From Phycisphaerales bacterium (GTDB lineage: Bacteria > Planctomycetota > Phycisphaerae > Phycisphaerales > UBA1924): 13,283 nt of DNA. Shown one piece after another: positions 11,870-13,283 of the stretch (position 1 is its first letter; the number at the start of each line of letters is the position of its first letter). Below the pieces are notes generated by a model that was not told the DNA's origin, searched no databases, and saw only the letters and a program-made list of their open reading frames with translations. The position numbers and the translations under genes are program-made. The stretch is from contig JAIEQQ010000583.1 of the NCBI GenBank assembly GCA_019747615.1, positions 1-13,283 on the forward strand, given 5' to 3'.

Positions 11870-13283
11870 TTATCGGCTGGCACGATCGGCGGCCTGCTTC
11901 ACAAGGCTGGCGGTGGTCGTGCCGCTGGCCTTGTCGATCGCGGCGACGAGGTCACTGGGTTTGAAGAAGGACTGGAAATAGATCGGCTTGTCGACCTTGG
12001 GGCCGAAGACGGCAAAGAGGGGGATGCCGCCGCCGCCGGAAATTTGGCGGACGACGCCCCAACCGTTGTCTCCCGCCGGCGTGAGGTCCACCTTGAACGC
12101 CACCACGTCGGGGCGACGGAGGGCGACGAGGCTCTCCTCGGCGTAGATGATGTTCTTCTCGATGACGTGGCAGTTGGTGCACCACTTGGCGGTGAAATCC
12201 ACGACAACGGTTCGCCCGGACTTCACCTCGGACTCGATGGCCTGAGTGATGACGTCGTCGCTGACGCTGATGAACGTCCGCCACGCGATTGGCGGGGGCT
12301 TGGTGAGCGAGTAGGTCATACCGCCGAAGGCCAGCACGCCCAGCAAGCCCATCGCCACCGCGGCCGAGCGGCCTGTCGCGGTGCGGAGCGTGCGAACGCC
12401 CTTGATGATGAGCCACACGCACGAGGCGATGGCGATCGCACCGACGACGAACCAGGGCCACGCGGCGCTGGTGAGGTTCCCGGCCAGGAACGCGGCGACC
12501 GCGACCATGAGGCCGCCCATGACTTGTTTGAGCAGCTCGCTGCCCGGCCCGCCGCGGGGCATCTTGGCTAGGAGCTTGGGGAAGCTGATGAGGAGCATGT
12601 AGGGCGCCGCCATGCCGACGCCCATGAGGAGGAAGACGCCGAAGCCGATCCACGCCGGCTGCGTGAGGATCCAGGCCAGCGTTGCGCCCAAGAGCGGGCC
12701 GGTGCAGGGGACCGCGAGGATGCCGGTGAGCACGCCGCCGATGAAGTTGCCGGTGAGCGAGTCGCCGGTGGGGTTGACGGAGTAGACGGCGCTGGGGAGG
12801 TTGATCGTGAAGACGCCCATCATGCCGATGCCCATGATGCCGACGATCAGGGACATGGCGACGACGAACCACCAGACGGTGAAGATCTGGCCCCAGTCAA
12901 ACTTCTGGCCGCCGGTGATGACGCCGAAGGCGAGGAGCCCCAGGACGCCGTACATCGCGATGATGCCCAGGCAATAGACCAGGCCGAAGGTGAGCATCTT
13001 GCTGGGCGTCTTGGCGTGGTTCTGGATGGAGATGATCTTGATCGGGACGACGGGCAAGACGCAGGGTGTGAAGTTCATCAGCACGCCGGCGACGAACGCG
13101 ATGAGCAGGATCAGGGCATAGGCGTTTTCGGCGACGCCGAAGGTGTAGCCGAGGAAATCAAACTGGCGAATGCCGACGACGGCGGCGGGGACATCGCCGC
13201 TGTCGATGCGGCCGAAGACCGAGGGATCAAACCCCGCGAAGTCGGCGGCGTTCGGGTTCATCGCGATCGCGGTGCCGGGGGCG
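11870..13283 (-). CDS. dsbD: Thiol:disulfide interchange protein DsbD-type (5' end missing)
   Basis: DsbD carries electrons from cytoplasmic thioredoxin across the inner membrane to extracytoplasmic thiol-disulfide proteins. Residues are numbered from the ATG at 13261. Seen: eight hydrophobic segments; C67 in NFTPCVLPVVPIK at the first segment and C186 in AVPCTGPLLG at the fourth, the two membrane redox cysteines; then a C-terminal thioredoxin-like domain with WCTNCH (C361, C364) and a cis-proline at P414 in GGIPLF. The frame stays open from 13261 to the window edge, and residues 1-40 look like a linker, so the true start and probably a signal peptide and periplasmic N-terminal domain lie outside. 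A shorter CcdA-thioredoxin fusion starting at 13261 is the alternative. The active-site pair CTNC differs from E. coli CVAC. Downstream on the same strand is the tRNA-Gly unit. Confidence 0.87.
   Translation of the reverse strand, partial: APGTAIAMNPNAADFAGFDPSVFGRIDSGDVPAAVVGIRQFDFLGYTFGVAENAYALILLIAFVAGVLMNFTPCVLPVVPIKIISIQNHAKTPSKMLTFGLVYCLGIIAMYGVLGLLAFGVITGGQKFDWGQIFTVWWFVVAMSLIVGIMGIGMMGVFTINLPSAVYSVNPTGDSLTGNFIGGVLTGILAVPCTGPLLGATLAWILTQPAWIGFGVFLLMGVGMAAPYMLLISFPKLLAKMPRGGPGSELLKQVMGGLMVAVAAFLAGNLTSAAWPWFVVGAIAIASCVWLIIKGVRTLRTATGRSAAVAMGLLGVLAFGGMTYSLTKPPPIAWRTFISVSDDVITQAIESEVKSGRTVVVDFTAKWCTNCHVIEKNIIYAEESLVALRRPDVVAFKVDLTPAGDNGWGVVRQISGGGGIPLFAVFGPKVDKPIYFQSFFKPSDLVAAIDKASGTTTASLVKQAADRASR

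Overview
The window is a high-G+C bacterial chromosome segment of housekeeping genes. The organism is probably a member of the PVC/Planctomycetota group, perhaps Phycisphaerae-like. This is an inference from four things: high G+C, an LL-diaminopimelate aminotransferase (dapL), genes without clear Shine-Dalgarno sequences (two with GTG starts), and Gly/Ala/Ser-rich insertions in conserved proteins. No 16S rRNA or lineage-specific marker is present, so the assignment is tentative.

Layout, left to right. Positions 1-200 are the non-coding 3' flank of mutL and are packed with 7- and 8-bp tandem repeats. mutL (minus, 201-2432) encodes an endonuclease-type mismatch-repair MutL. A 249-bp divergent gap follows, holding only one weak promoter candidate. 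A GMC-family FAD oxidoreductase (plus, 2682-4298) then runs tail-to-tail into dapL (minus, 4251-5498), with a 48-nt overlap. The 313-bp gap 5499-5811 between divergent dapL and polA has no gene. It holds three short-repeat arrays, a 23-bp perfect inverted repeat, a G-quadruplex-type C-run tract and a dapL promoter candidate. On the plus strand come polA (5812-8823, proofreading-proficient DNA polymerase I), a DUF1444/YtpQ-like protein of unknown function (8871-10178) and prmC (10277-11485, release-factor glutamine methyltransferase). On the minus strand is a compact tRNA-Gly(GCC) unit with its own sigma70-type promoter and intrinsic terminator, flanked on both sides by heptamer arrays. Last is a DsbD-type thiol:disulfide interchange protein (minus, stop at 11870), whose 5' end runs off the window.

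Functionally the genes cover DNA replication and repair (polA, mutL), lysine/peptidoglycan precursor synthesis (dapL), translation termination and decoding (prmC, tRNA-Gly) and extracytoplasmic redox (dsbD). I see no phage, transposon, toxin, CRISPR or defence genes.

The unusual content lies between the genes. Three of the longer gaps (1-200, 5499-5811, 11486-11869) are dominated by short tandem arrays with a strict 7- or 8-bp period. Their units differ from array to array, except for one AAAGCAGC family found at four loci. A second pattern is a TANNNT box placed 5 or 6 nt before the ATG of dapL, the DUF1444-like gene and prmC, which is the arrangement expected for leaderless transcripts.
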